This document shows, in pieces, positions 1 to 12,393 of a stretch of DNA of 64,000 nucleotides. Each line of letters begins with the position of its first letter. The first letter of the stretch is position 1. Under the pieces are notes generated by a model that saw nothing but the letters and a program-made list of their open reading frames with translations, was not told the DNA's origin and made no database searches. Made by a program: the position numbers and the translations under genes. Source of the stretch: Pomphorhynchus laevis (lineage: Eukaryota > Acanthocephala > Palaeacanthocephala > Echinorhynchida > Pomphorhynchidae); contig WNNJ02001768.1 of the NCBI GenBank assembly GCA_012934845.2, positions 19,841 to 83,840 on the forward strand. The letters are read 5' to 3'.

Positions 1-11
1 CAAATGATCTC

Positions 12-2423
12 ATGTTAGAGCAACATGTGCAGTCGCCCACCAGATTCGCGCAAAACCAGGAATCTTGTCTAGATTTGGTATTTTCCAAATTAATTACAAG
101 TGTGGGTAATATGAGCTATCAGAGTCCTATTGGATTGAGCGATCATTGCATGATCTTATTCAATTATTTTTCTAGGTGTATGATCCCAAAACTGGAAAAT
201 TTGATAGTGTCAAAAAGATCTTGGCAACAAATGGATGAAGACTCATTACGAGAGGCGGCACTAAGAACATCATTCAACTGTGCTAGTGAAGACATTGAGG
301 TAAGGTGGCATGTTATTGAATCAGGTTTAGTAGCTCTTGCAGATAAGTTTGCACCACTCCGTAGATTACCAAAAAGTAAAGCTAAATACCCTCCTTGGTT
401 TGACACTGAATTGCGATATGCTCTCAAACATAGGAATCGTCTATTTGAACTAAGCCGTCATCAGAATAATTTTAAAAAGCGATACAATGTTCCAAAATAT
501 CGTCAATCGCCTTAAGATTACAAAAAGGCAAAGTTTTGAAGATCAATTAGCTTTACAAATTGATACAGAACCAAAAAAATTTGGACTTATGTGAAAGGAT
601 CCAGAGCTCTGCTACCAGCTATTTCATCTTTAAGAGACGGTAACACTCGAGTGACATCGCCAGACAGCATGGCAGAATTGTTTGCATCCGCTTTTGAGCT
701 GACACCAGATGCTTTCTCTAGCATATGTGGAGATGCAGCATCACAACAGGTAGAAATTGGTTCTCCAGTTTTAACGATAACAGCACATGAGGTTTTTGTT
801 GAATTGGCTAGGTTATCTAGATCATCAGCGGCAGGCCCCGATGATATTCACCCCCAACTTCTTAAGTTACTTGCTCCTGTTCTGGCTGAGCCATTAGCCT
901 CCATATTTGAGCTGAGCTTGCGCATTTCGAAGTTACCTGCTGCCTGGAAAAAAGCGATTGTAGTACCAATTTATAAAAATGGTGAAAAAGATGATCCGAA
1001 TAACTATAGGGCGATAAGTCTAACTAGTGTTGTATGCAAAGTGATTGAGCGCATACTAAACAGACGCATATATGATCATTTGAGTTCGCTAAGAATTCTC
1101 AATAATGCACAGCATGGATTTCGCCCTCGGCGTTCATGTCTTACAAACTTATTACATGCTCGTGAAGATTGGGTTGGACATGTTGCTAACGGGTACTGTA
1201 TCGACGTAATATTTCTTGACTTCAGTCGGGCTTTTGATAGGGTGCCCCACAAAATGCTAATTTCCACCCTTGAGTCTTATAAAGTCAATCGCTCCATTAT
1301 AAGCTGGATTCAAGATTTTCTTAAAGATAGATCTTTTGCTGTTCGTGTAGGTCAATGCCTATCGTCTTATCGTCCTATCACTTCAGGAGTACCACAGGGA
1401 TCAGTCTTAGGACCCTTGTTGTTTAACATATTTATAAATCAGCTACTAGATTTAATTGAGGATTGTAGTGTTTTAGCTTTTGCCGACGATGTAAAGATAT
1501 AGAAATTGATTAAAACCAATAAGGATCGAAATGACTTTCAAAATATCCTAAACATTGTTTATCGATGGTCTTTAAACACTGGAATTACATTGAATATTAA
1601 AAAGTGTGCACATATGAGATTAGGTCATAGCAATGTGAGTCAAGAATATTTTATTGGCGATGAGTTTGTTGTTTCCACGCAGTCCATTCTGGATCTTGGT
1701 ATAATTGTTCAAAACAATCTGAAAACACTTACTAACACTGATAGGATTTGTAACGCAGCAAGAAGAATGACCTATATTGTCAAAAATTGCTTTAAAGATT
1801 TATCTCCCGTTTGTGCGTTTATATAATGCTCTTATAAGACCGATATTAGAATATGTGTCGCCAGTAGTCTTTCCGTGTACGCGTACAGAACTTGATCAAT
1901 TAGAGCGCATACTTCGACGGTTTACGAAATTATGTCCTCAGGTACGATATCTTCCCCATGAAGCACGAATAAAAAGTTTGAATATGCCGACAGTGCGTGA
2001 AAGGTTCCTTCTTTTCGACCTTCTAGCTATGTATCGACTAGTTAATAAAGATGAAAATTTTCCAGCAAATAGAGTTGAACTCAATGAACGGGATGGACGT
2101 AGAGGGCACTCGAAAGTACTAGTAGTACATGAGCACGGAAAATACCCTCGTCATTTCCGACTGTCTCATCGAGCGGTGAATATTTGGAATCGTCTTCCAG
2201 TTGATGTCGTTGCGGTGCATACAATCAATGAATTTAAATCCAATATAAAGAACTGGATTGGAAATGAGAACAAGTGGTGGTTGCTGCAGTACCCATGGTT
2301 CTGATATATATACTGAACGATTTTTTTGATTTTTTTCTTGTATTTATTTGTTTTTTTTATGTGAGCGGTCAAAACAGCCTTATGGCTATGACCTGTATTA
2401 ATAATAATAATAATAATAATAAT
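12..2423 (+). mobile_element. CR1-like non-LTR retrotransposon, 5'-truncated and decayed
   Basis: A LINE entering from the left edge. Residues at 12-515 hold the end of an AP-type endonuclease (LSDHCMI) and the linker to the reverse transcriptase (RT). 591-1502 holds most of the [57 protein letters not shown] (motif A), [19 protein letters not shown] (motif B) and FADDV (motif C). An in-frame stop at 1500-1502 interrupts it; the same frame resumes at 1506. The thumb and C-terminus continue at 1777-2304 after a frameshift. The linker is also frameshifted, since TEPKKF and TYVKGSRA lie in different frames near 580. It ends in a (TAA)n tail. It is non-functional as read. Clade assignment rests on motif style only. 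Confidence 0.85.
2398..2423 (+). repeat. (TAA)n 3' tail of the CR1-like LINE
   Basis: About eight TAA units follow the hairpin-like GCCTTATGGC in the 3' UTR. Simple-repeat tails are usual at the 3' ends of CR1/L2-type LINEs, so I place the element end here. Confidence 0.7.
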
Positions 2424-2439
2424 GGCGAATTCCGCTAGT

Positions 2440-5050
2440 TTAGAATTCATTCTCCACTTTGTGCTGTCTGTGGTGTCTCTCAGTTGATAGCCGACGACCG
2501 CTAAATCTCGGCTTATCGTATCGATTCATCGCTGTCTTGACCTTTCTTTCGGTTGCTTTCCTTCCACTTTGAGATCGAACCCCATCCTTGCCCGTGTGTA
2601 TTTCTCAGCGTAAAGAACATAGCCGTACTATCGTAATCGAGTTTTGCGAAACGTGTCGTTTATCGGCTCTACGCGAAATTTTTCCCTAAGATCTTAGTTC
2701 CGAATATGATCGATATGCGTAACTCCGGCAGTTTACCTAAACATTTTGGCCTTCATCGTTACTAATCAAAGCTCTGCATGTTTGTTCATTGGCCAGCATT
2801 CGGCGCCACAGAGTTCTACGAGTCTGACTACATTTTTGTAAATTTTCGCTTTTATAGGATTGTACAAAACCCCGATTAACGACTTTCACTTCATGCATGC
2901 TGCGTTCATTTGAGTCGTAGCCACTCTATGAAGATTGCCATCTGCTGTAATGATATATCCAAGGTATCTAAATGTTAACTTCAGAATGAGGTATCGCCCT
3001 TTGATCATGATAGTTTGTATATCATCAGTGTTTGTGGTTAGATATCCTGTTTTTCGGACGTTTAGGCTTAGATCAAACTGTTTAATGCCTTTACTGGTTC
3101 TAAAGGGCAGCTTTGTCTGCCAATAGCCGCTATAATAATATCATATCACCGTCGAAGGCATCTTTCTGTTTAGGTCGCGTGTCACCGCGTTTATAACGAG
3201 AATAAATAGAACTGGTAAAATTGCCGATCACCGATTAACCCCTATATTGATTGCAAAATATTTTGAACGTCCAAAAATCGTTATCAAATATAACAGCCTG
3301 ATCAACTCAACAAGCTCTTTCCGGTACTTTGCGACATCTCAACGCATACCATATAACCTTGTATGAGAAGCGATCGAAATAATTCTCGAGATCAAGGAAG
3401 GCTATATGAATGTCTTGCTTTTAAGACTGTTTATCAATAAGGGGTACTGCATGAATAGCGTACAATAATACTGCAAATTTTGACAAAATCACATTGATTT
3501 ATAGCCAAATCTATGATATTTCCAATCATTTCATTTATTATATTTCGAATATTTTCATGTGTGCGAGGGGAGAAGGATTGGACTATAGTTTGCGTAGTCA
3601 GTTAGGTTTCCCTTTTGTTTCCAAATAGGCACTGTTATGCTGCAACCTTAATCGATTGGTGGCTGTCTTTCCTAGACCATCTAATCAAATAGCTGCGCTA
3701 ATCATATTGCAGGTTTCTAACTTTTTGACTTTCAAAGTTCGCCAGCCTGGTCGTCAGGTTTTGTCGCTTTCCGCATTTCATTTGTTGCAGCGCGTTCTCG
3801 ACTTCAATCGCTGTTATGGGCAAAACAGGTCCCTTGAAAGGCAGTACATATGGAATCGGTAGATGTTCGAACTATTCGTTTGATATTTTCATGAAATAGT
3901 CACGCCATCTAACCAGAACTTTTTTCTTTAGCACAGTAGAACACCGTAATCATCATTGATTCCGTAGACTTTATTAGTGTCTTGTATCTTTTGGTAATTT
4001 TTTCATAACGATCCTTTATATATTTCGAGATCATATTCACGAGTGTCGAGCTTCTAGTAGAACTCTTTGAACTTCTGAGCCCTTGTTATCGCAACTATCT
4101 CCTTCGCCTATCGTTTGGCTTTATTAAATTTCATCAAATGTTCTGAGTTTTGTTTACTATAAAATCATGGTAACGATGTTTTTTTTCGGACTCTGGTTTT
4201 GACAACTTGAGTTCACATACACGGTGTCCTGTCTACTCGTGGTCTGTCAGACTTCATAGTGCTGTGCATTTCTCGTGTTGTTTAGCATTATTAACATTTT
4301 TACTCTTTGCTAAGTCTCTTTCACCATTGTTATATGCATTCAACTTATATATAAGTTGAATGCGGTAGATAACGTTCGACTCCTTACCCATTAATTTCTA
4401 TCACTTGATGTGAGATCTTCCGTTTCGCTATTGTTGGATCAGTTTAGACGGGAAGATACCCAGCGTAGCGCCAACAAGTATGTTCTGTGTGGTAATCGTA
4501 TCATATGAAGTCGATTTTGTGTAGATTACTTACTTTAATCCACTATATCTGTACTAGGATATATTCGATTTGTGTCGAACTTTGAGCACTGCAGAAGGTG
4601 ATGAGATATTATATTCCCTTTTGAAACCATATATTGCAAATGATCAAATCATGTGCATTGGAGTAATCAAGGATGCGTTTGCCATCACTGTCTTGTCTTC
4701 TAAAGCCTTTTCTGCCGTAGCACCTGTATGCTTCCTGTGTGCTTCCGACTTAGCCGCTTAAGTCACAGGAAATAACAATCACTTCCGCCGATTTTTCGTC
4801 TATCAGCGCTCAAAATTCGGACGTCGTACAGATGAACTTCGACGATGCTATCTTGGAAACGGGCAGAGTATATAATACCGACACCGTATTTTGTCCTTGG
4901 TGTTTCGTAATAAAAGCACTTCGAAGCATGACTAATGCATTTTGATTTGTACCCCACTAATTAGTTTCTTGTACTGCACAGACACAAATGCATTATCGTT
5001 TCAGAGCTTTGGCGATTTTAAAGGATCGTCTTTTCAACAATCGACGTTAA
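2440..5050 (-). mobile_element. RTE-like LINE remnant, minus strand
   Basis: Read on the minus strand, order 5' to 3' is right to left. 4957-4763 gives endonuclease sequence (RTKYGVGIIYSARFQDSIVE, like the NGVGIIV...SIL block of RTE endonucleases). Around 3420-3310 motif A reads IHIAFLDLENYFDRFSYK. Around 3090-2940 is LNVRKTGYLTTN followed by FRYLGYIITA, the RTE region after motif C. Around 2600-2490 the C-terminus reads RSRQR.IDTISRDLAVVG. The catalytic YADD box is replaced by a stop-containing stretch near 3140, and there are many frame breaks. An old, dead copy. Confidence 0.75.
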
Positions 5051-5109
5051 ATATTGCCACATTAATATTTGCTAATTTTGTTTTTCAGCTTACTTGGTTT
5101 TTTTAAAGG

Positions 5110-7310
5110 ATTTATTTTAACGTGGCAAATGCGTGCCAGCGCACGCTTACATGACCACAACAAAACAAAACTGTGAATCAGGTGTCGAGAAGGTGTGAAC
5201 GGAGGAGGTGTTTGAATGTGATAAAGGAGGGAGCGCGGCGGACGTCGAGAGGGAGTTGATTCCAGGCGAGTGAGGCGGCGACGAGGAAGGATCGGAGACC
5301 GTAGTTGTTGGAGTAATTAGGAACGTGGAGTAAGAGGGTATGACAGGAACGAAGTGATAGCGAGGTGGGGCGAGTATCGTCTAAGAAAGGAAGGTTGATG
5401 AACGATGGGGAGCCGACAGCGATGAGACGAAAAGTAACGAGAAGGCGGAGTTTGATGCGGATGTGGATGGTGGGCCAGGAGAGTTGGGCAAAATATGTGG
5501 ATGTGTGGTCGAAGCGACGGAGACGAAAGAGCACTCGAACGGCGGTGTTGATTATTCGTTGTAGGGGTAGGATGATGGATTTTGGAGAATTGGCGAAAAG
5601 GCTAAGGCAGTAATCGATTTTAGGGAAAATAAGCGATGAAAGAAGAGACATACAAGAACGGAAGTCGATAAGGGGGCGGATACGGCGGATGTCACAAAGA
5701 ATTAAGTTAGACGAGCGGACCTTGTCACGGACGAAGGGTTTAAGGGAAAGGTGATCATCGAAATGGAAGCCTAAGAAAGTGAGATTGTGGACTATAGGGA
5801 TGATCGATGAGGCAAAAGATACAATGGGAGGAGATATGCTTGGTTTACGGGGAAGGATCCACATTATTTTGGACTTTTCGGCGTTTAGAACGAGATGGAG
5901 ATTGGAGAGACGTTTGTAGATAGAAGAAAGACAGTTGGAGGCAGAAATGCCGATATCGTGTATGCGATGTGCGGGTGCATGAGCGTAGATTAGAATGTCA
6001 TCGGCGTATTGCATGACGTTAAAGGAGTAAGGTTTGATAAAGGGAGAGAGATCGCCAAGCAAAAGAGAGAAAAGCAGGCGACCTAGGACTGAACCTTGTG
6101 GATCCCCGCAAAAAATAGGGATGGGAGTGGAGGATGATGAATTAGAACAGACGCGAAAGGAACGGTCGGATAGATATGAGGCGAACCAAGCTACGGAGGA
6201 GGAAGAAAAGCCGTAATCATAACGAAGGCGAGAAAGGAGGACGGAGTGGTCGACAATGTCGAATGCGGAGGAGAGGTCGAGGGAGATGAGAACACTATAT
6301 AGAGCCTTGTCTCGAGAAATGAGTAAGTCGTTGTACACTTTTATGCATGCGATTTCTGTCGAGTGATTAGAGCGGAAAGCGGATTGGAAAGGAGGGTACA
6401 GATTGGATGAGGAGAGATAAGCGTTGATTTGTATTAAGATGAGGTGTACTAAGAGCTTTGAAATAGTAGGGAGTAGTGAAATGGGGCGATAGCTAGAAGG
6501 AAGGGAGGGGTCGAGCGATTGTTTCTTAAGGAGGGGACGAACGATTGCGGATTTCCAGTGTGAAGGGAAGATACGACTGCGGATGGAAGAGTTAAACAAG
6601 GTTGTGAGAAATGGGGATATCGATGAGCATATAGATTTTAATATGTGGGTAGGCAGGGGATCGGCAGGTGAGGTTTTGTTGGGCAAGGACATGAGGACAG
6701 ATGATACTTCTGTAGGGTGATACAGGGAGAAGATGAAAGAGTTCCGGAAAGATGAGAGTAGACTGGGCAGTGTGGGATAGGATGGAGACCGGGGTGTGAG
6801 AGAGCAGCGTGGATACTTTAGTCTGGAGAAATGACGAATAATCATTAGCATTGATGTTGCAAGGCGTAGAGGAACGAGCCAGGATTGAGTTAAAAGTATG
6901 CCAGAGAGTCTTAGAGTTGAATGAAGTGATGATTTTATGCTGCCAGAAGGAGTTGCATTTGGTACGTAGTAGGTGGAGATGAGACCGGCGAAGAGCAAGA
7001 TAGGAATCACGGAAAGACGGAGTGATCGAGCGGAAATCGCGTCTGAGAGAGCGGTGATAGACTCGAAAAGCATGGCGGAGTCGACGCTTTGAGAGTAGGC
7101 ATTGGATGTCAAACCATGGGGCACGGTGCAAGCGACGGTGTGGGTGAGACTTGAAGGGCAAGAGAATATCGAGAGTGGATGTGAGTTCAGAGTCGAAAAG
7201 AAAGGCGAGATTGTGAGGAGATGAATATGTTATTGTGGGTAATGATAGAGACGATTTGAGTAAGGCAGAGCGGAGAAGGGAGAGGTCAAGATTTCTCCAA
7301 GGGCGACGTA
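5110..7310 (-). mobile_element. L2/CR1-like LINE, minus strand, 5'-truncated
   Basis: Two overlapping minus-strand frames, 7161-6592 and 7124-5178, make one LINE ORF with a frameshift near 6700. The first has the pre-RT segment (HRAPWFDIQCLLSKRRLR, WQHKIITSFNSKTLW). The second carries RT motifs: SYRPISLLPTISKLL, QSAFRSNHSTEIACIK, VLISLDLSSAFDIVDHSV (A), DPQGSVLGRLLFSLLLGDL (B) and QYADDILIYA (C), then LTFLGFHFDD and the C-terminal WNQLPLDVRRAPSFITFK. The ORF is open to its natural stop at 5178, and the 3' UTR shares ATGACCACAACA with a fragment at 34.4 kb. It is G+C-richer than its surroundings, so fairly recent. The glycine normally before the DPQGS motif reads CGD. Confidence 0.88.
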
Positions 7311-7311
7311 G

Positions 7312-7341
7312 GAGCGGCTGTGGTTGCTCCCACAGCCGCTC
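7312..7341. repeat. Perfect 12-bp hairpin at the 5' truncation point of the LINE
   Basis: GAGCGGCTGTGG at 7312-7323 pairs with CCACAGCCGCTC at 7330-7341 around a 6-nt loop. It sits just where LINE similarity stops, so it may mark the insertion junction. Confidence 0.7.
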
Positions 7342-7345
7342 TTAC

Positions 7346-8726
7346 TGTAAGGGCACTCATTGATTTGTCAGTTTTACCGGGCCACATCTGAGTGCGTCGC
7401 TTCCTGGGGACGCCGTAGTCCTGTTAATGTATTTGTTGTCTTAGCATTTATAGAACAACTTGCTATAGTTTATAGTTTAATTAATACATTACGACAAAAC
7501 TAAAGACCGAATATATCCAACAAAATTTTTACATTTTACTAACCCTACATTGTCATAATGTTAAGATTATTGATTATTCAGGAAATTCCATAATTTCTTA
7601 TAAAATATTAAATTGTATAATTTATACGGTTTGAAAAATATTTGAGCAAGTTTTAACAATTGAAAAAATAAACCCTTGAAGAGTTTCTGGCGAATTCTTT
7701 CCCACAGAATTCTTTCCAATACATGTATATGATGAAAACATCAAATAAAAATCCAGTTAGGCTTAATATTTGCATACCACCCACAATGCAAAGATCTAAA
7801 TTATAAAAAGAAATTTCCAAAGAAAGAGATGAATTCATAAAATACTTATAACAGAGAAGTTTTTGCTCATTCGAGATAACGCAAAATAACGCTAATAACC
7901 GGAATAGAAAGTAATTTTATGTTATCATTCAAAGTAGCATGCTATAAGTGTATCACTGAATATTACAACATTAATATAGTCACATATTAATTAATATGTG
8001 GCTATATCAATCAAAATTATTACGATAACAAATTGAAAATAAAATTTAAGTGGATAATTTGTCGATTAATATAATATTTTATAAAAATCTTGATTTTGCA
8101 TTTTATTAATTACATGCTTAGTAAATAATTTTTTACAAATGATTTAAAGTGTATCTTATTGCGCCATATTACTATACAATTTCAATTTTTTTCGATCTTA
8201 ACACTAAATTATATAACCCCATTTATATAGAATATATTATGTTCGCTTTGTTGGATAAAAATATGTCGATTTTTCTCTCAGAAGTTATTAATGCATGAGT
8301 ACATCTTACATTAGAGCATTTTCTCATTTACACTTATTAATCTCACGATGTTTTGCTCTGTCTTTGTATCTTTGTGATGTATTTTATATTCAGTTCGATT
8401 GCGTAATATCGATAAAATTTCCTGTCTTCACAATCTGAATTTTTATTATTCTATTTGTATTTAGTAACTGCAAAGTGTATTATGTAAATCCATCTACAGA
8501 GGAACTTGTATATTTTTGATCTGCATGAAAAATATTTAATGCCTTAATTTAGAATCTCTCTGAAGCAGTTTAAAGAATAACTTTTACTGACGTGCAAATA
8601 TATTGCACATTATCTTCAAAATATAGAAACGAAATCGATTTCCATAGCATTCAAACAAATTAACTATTTGTAGAAAACATTTCTACGAAGCATCGAGTTT
8701 TCTGACATAGTTTTGTAAATCTGGAT
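7346..8726. other. A+T-rich flank upstream of the unc79 start codon
   Basis: I see no coding signal. The minus ORF at 7653-7838 has no recognisable content. A near-perfect palindrome of about 40 bp centres on 7985-7990. Any promoter or 5' UTR of the unc79 transcript should lie here, but no element is recognisable by eye. Confidence 0.5.
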
Positions 8727-8742
8727 ATGGAGGCTGCATCAT
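8727..8742 (+). CDS. unc79: unc79 coding exon 1 (start codon)
   Basis: ATG GAG GCT GCA TCA T then donor GTAAGA. It encodes MEAAS and the first base of a Phe codon completed by TC at 12273. The result, MEAASFNAKL, parallels the metazoan N-terminus, which in human reads MSTKAEQFASK. The exon is tiny, so on its own it would be unconvincing; phase and alignment support it. Confidence 0.6.
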
Positions 8743-10195
8743 GTAAGAATTAATTGATTTTTATTGTAAACTGATATTTTAATCAGTTTTTCCAGACTGA
8801 TTTAAAGAATAATAAATTTTAAACATTCTACGTTTATATTACGATTTCAAATTTATTTGAACTCAAATTTATTTTAGAATCTAAAGACAATCATTTACTT
8901 GTGGTTTTGGCTGCAAAATGAAATGCAATTTAAAAAACCAAATTGGAAATTAATTTTAAAGTATTTAATTTTAACGTATACAGTATAAATATTCGCTTTA
9001 ATTAAATTAATAGTGATGCATGTATCATTTATCAATAAACACGTCTTCTTCAGCACAAGCAATCATCACTAAAATTAATAAACTATAATTAATATTTAAA
9101 TAATGCATTATTAATTGTTAAATGCACATTACATCGTATTCACATAAGATATTTGTAAATGCATAATCAATTTTTATTTTAACAAATTCTTTAACTGAGT
9201 CTGGATATTTTGTAAATACTAAAAAATATCATTTTATTATTTTGTATAAATAATAAAAAATAAATAATTTTAATCATAAGGTTTTAAATTTATGTAAAGT
9301 AATAATTAAAAAGTAGAAAAATCAATTTTTATTTAATTCATAAAAATTGACTTTTATAACAAAACATAGCAATTCCTAACATAAATCGAAACCTGATAAC
9401 ATAGCAGTTCATTCTGATGATCTCTGATTCTTCTTCTGATACATCGTCTGTTATTTATTAGTCAATTCATAGAAATTGATTTAAAAATTGATTAATACGA
9501 TAAATAATTGATAACAAAATAGATTAAGACGCAGATTATACGTAGATTAAGAAATTCGCAGAAGACGTAGATTCAAGCATGTATGACTCAGATAGAGTTG
9601 CTCAGGTTTTTTCTTTAACTTAGTTTGTTTTTCTCATTGACGATGGTGCTGTAATTTAAGAAAATCTTTATTTATTTATTCTTTTTGAAAATACAAGTTA
9701 AATTGTGAATAAATATAATCTTTACATATAGATCATACTTTCGTTGTCTTTCAGGTGATGTCTACGAGTTGCATTTCTCTTCATTATCTCCAATTAACTT
9801 AAAATTTAATTTCACTTTTGTTTTAATGGTAAATCAAATTTTATAAGAAAAATAATTTTATTAGAAATTATTAGATTTGTAATATATTATTACAAATCAG
9901 ATCAGTTAGCTGATCTGAATTGTTTTACTGACAAGTTATTATTGATCTGCGAACTTTGTTTTCGGGTTATATAATCTCTGTCAGAAATACAGAAATTATG
10001 TATTATTGATACTACATTATTTTCTGCTAATTTTCAAGCAAGTTTGATGATTTTTTTCTATTTCTTATAATGGAGAAGTATAAATCAACAAAATATCAAT
10101 TAAAATAAATTAAAATTATTACGCGAAAAATATTTTACGAATGAATAATATACTTTGTATTAGAAAAAGTATACTAAATAATCAAATTTCATCAG

Positions 10196-10292
10196 AGGAA
10201 ATACGTCATTAGCACGTGTTTGGCTTCGTTGCTATGTTGGGTCGAGTAAAAGGGGCCAAAATCTGATAGCATATTAGTTCCTTCTGATTACC
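10196..10292 (+). ncRNA. PLE structured-RNA box, copy in unc79 intron 1
   Basis: Hairpin AAATACGT (10199-10206) with ACGTGTTT (10214-10221), then GGCTTC (10222-10227) with GGGGCC (10252-10257), then the CTGATAGCATA and CTGATTACC blocks. Compared with the copy at 15921, an A-T pair in the first stem is G-C here, so pairing is kept while sequence changes. Function unknown. Confidence 0.5.
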
Positions 10293-11450
10293 TCATATTA
10301 TACATCGTCTGATATTTATTAGTCAATTCATAAAAATTGAATTTTGTTTTGAATTTTAATTTTAAATTTTAACTTTATATAAATTATACAAAATATAATA
10401 TAATTATTTATTATATCTTTATTTTTTATTTATATATAGTATAAAATACACAGACTCAGTTATTTAATCTGATTTGATTAAATTACATAAAATATTTATT
10501 TCAATTATATTGAATTATATTATATTATATTATATAAATTTATTATTTAATTAATTATCTTTATTTTTATTTATATATAGTATAAAATACGTAAACTCAG
10601 TTAGATGATCTGTTCTATTGACAAGTTATTATTGATTTGTGGACTTTGTTTTCCTGTTAATACTGAAACTGAATTTTGTAGTTAGAAACTGAATTTCTAA
10701 CAGCAGTTAGAAATAATTTCTAACAGTAGTTATACAGTTTTTTATACATTATTATTTTTCTGCTAATTTTCAAGCAAGTTTATAACACTATTTTTATATC
10801 ATAACAATCGACTTTAATTTTAAATTTTAATTTTAAATGTTTACTTTGTATAAACATAAATTATATTAAATCTTAAATAATTATTTATTATTTATCTTTA
10901 TTTATATTTATATATCGTATAAAATACATAGAATCAGTTTCTGATCTGATTTATTTATTGAGTTATAAATAAAATACGATGTATCATAATTAAGAATTAG
11001 GCAATCAAGAATTCAAATTTCTTAAATAATATCTTATAAACAATTATCAGATTTTTTACACAACCAAGTTTAAGATAAATCAGCAAAAGAGTAATTATCG
11101 AAAGACCAAATTAAATCCTTTGAGTTTACTGGCAACCTCAAGTAAAAATGATTTTTCTATTCGTGTTCTTTCGAATTAATATGATATAACCTGTACAAAT
11201 CATTCGAATAAATTTCAAATTTGTACATAACGAATGTACAAATTCTAGCGAAAATTCTTGAAATGTGCTTTTTCATGAGAATTGTGAACACTTTTAATAA
11301 TTTTATTGTACTTAATCAATTTATTTCCGTGCTGGTGGTACCATTCGTTCTGTACAGTGCGATCATTCGTTCTGTACTGAAAAATAGATATTCACTACTT
11401 ATTAATATTCTGCTTAAATTACATTCGTGTGCCATCTAATCTTATGCCTA

Positions 11451-11506
11451 GGCATAATAAATTATGCACACGAGAAAAATTTCTCGTCTGTATAATTTAT
11501 TATGCC
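11451..11506. repeat. Near-perfect 27-bp-arm palindrome
   Basis: GGCATAATAAATTAT (11451-11465) pairs perfectly with 11492-11506. Pairing continues inward to CGAGAAA/TTTCTCG with one mismatch and one wobble, leaving a 2-nt centre. Confidence 0.8.
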
Positions 11507-12272
11507 CAAACATATAATTTATTAGAATTTACTGATTTACATAAACTATTGAAAATTCGTCTTACAAGAGAAAGAATATGTAGCTAAAGTTCATATCACT
11601 ATGTGATGTGTTTCTTTAAGATGCTAGAGATTATATATCTTTACAACATGCAGCTTTTTTGTCGAATCTATTTCATAATCGTTGATCATAAACATTCTCT
11701 TCATAGTTAAAGGAAATTTAAAAATTACATTTTTTATTAAATAAAGTATTTTGTCGCCCTTTTTCAAAATGTGCTCCTTGGAAGCATTTTTTGAAATTTA
11801 CTTTGATCCATTTGTTTATTTTAATTAATTTTTAAATACTGATTGTCACTCGTAAAAGATAAATGGTTTTATTAATATATAAAGGAAATATTTATTCAAA
11901 ATGAATATTTTAATATTTAAAAAAACTATAAATATTAAAAGTATATTATAATATTTATTTCATAATATATTAAATTAAAATTATATCAATATTATGATAT
12001 TGATATATTATATTAATATAATATATTATATTAAAGTGTATTATATTATTAAAAAATATAAGTTAAATTGATGATTGATTATTACACTATTTTTATTATT
12101 TAATAATTATATTATATATTAAATTTAAAATTATCATTTAATATTTGATTTCAATATTTATAAGCTATTTAAATATTGGTATTAATATTTAGATATAGAT
12201 TTTACTATCAATTTTTATTTAATTACCAAATATTCTTCGTGATAATTGTTTTTCATAATTTTATTTTTACAG

Positions 12273-12393
12273 TCAATGCTAAGCTTCAATCTTTCGTTGA
12301 ATGTATACGGAACATCACGCCCGGATCTTTACTTGGAATATTAGGTTCAGATTTCATAAGCCATATACAATCATTTTCCCGTCTGCTTTTAAG
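12273..12393 (+). CDS. unc79: unc79 coding exon 2
   Basis: Acceptor TTTTTACAG, donor GTAAAT. Translation after the split Phe codon runs NAKLQSFVECIRNITP to HIQSFSRLLL and ends in AG, completed by A at 21698 to give Arg. It corresponds to the UNC79 N-terminal block that in human includes HNIYP and YFSQTLLSIL. Similarity is moderate; the phase match on both sides is the stronger evidence. Confidence 0.72.

Larger units (their letters stand above)
8743..12272 (+). other. unc79 intron 1: PLE tail debris
   Basis: Holds no gene. It contains plus-strand fragments of the PLE repeat: a box without its 5' half at 9381-9500, a full box at 10196-10292, and end motifs like GACTCAGTTAG near 10448, 10595 and 10930. 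Two diverged copies of a segment of about 180 bp (9895-10070 and 10605-10800) share ACAAGTTATTATTGAT and CTAATTTTCAAGCAAGTTT. The rest is A+T-rich with no readable feature apart from the palindrome at 11451-11506. Confidence 0.6.

Noticed and set aside
5365-6216. Plus-strand basic ORFs
   Set aside because: Shadows of the minus-strand LINE RT; Arg/Lys-rich composition comes from the reverse complement.
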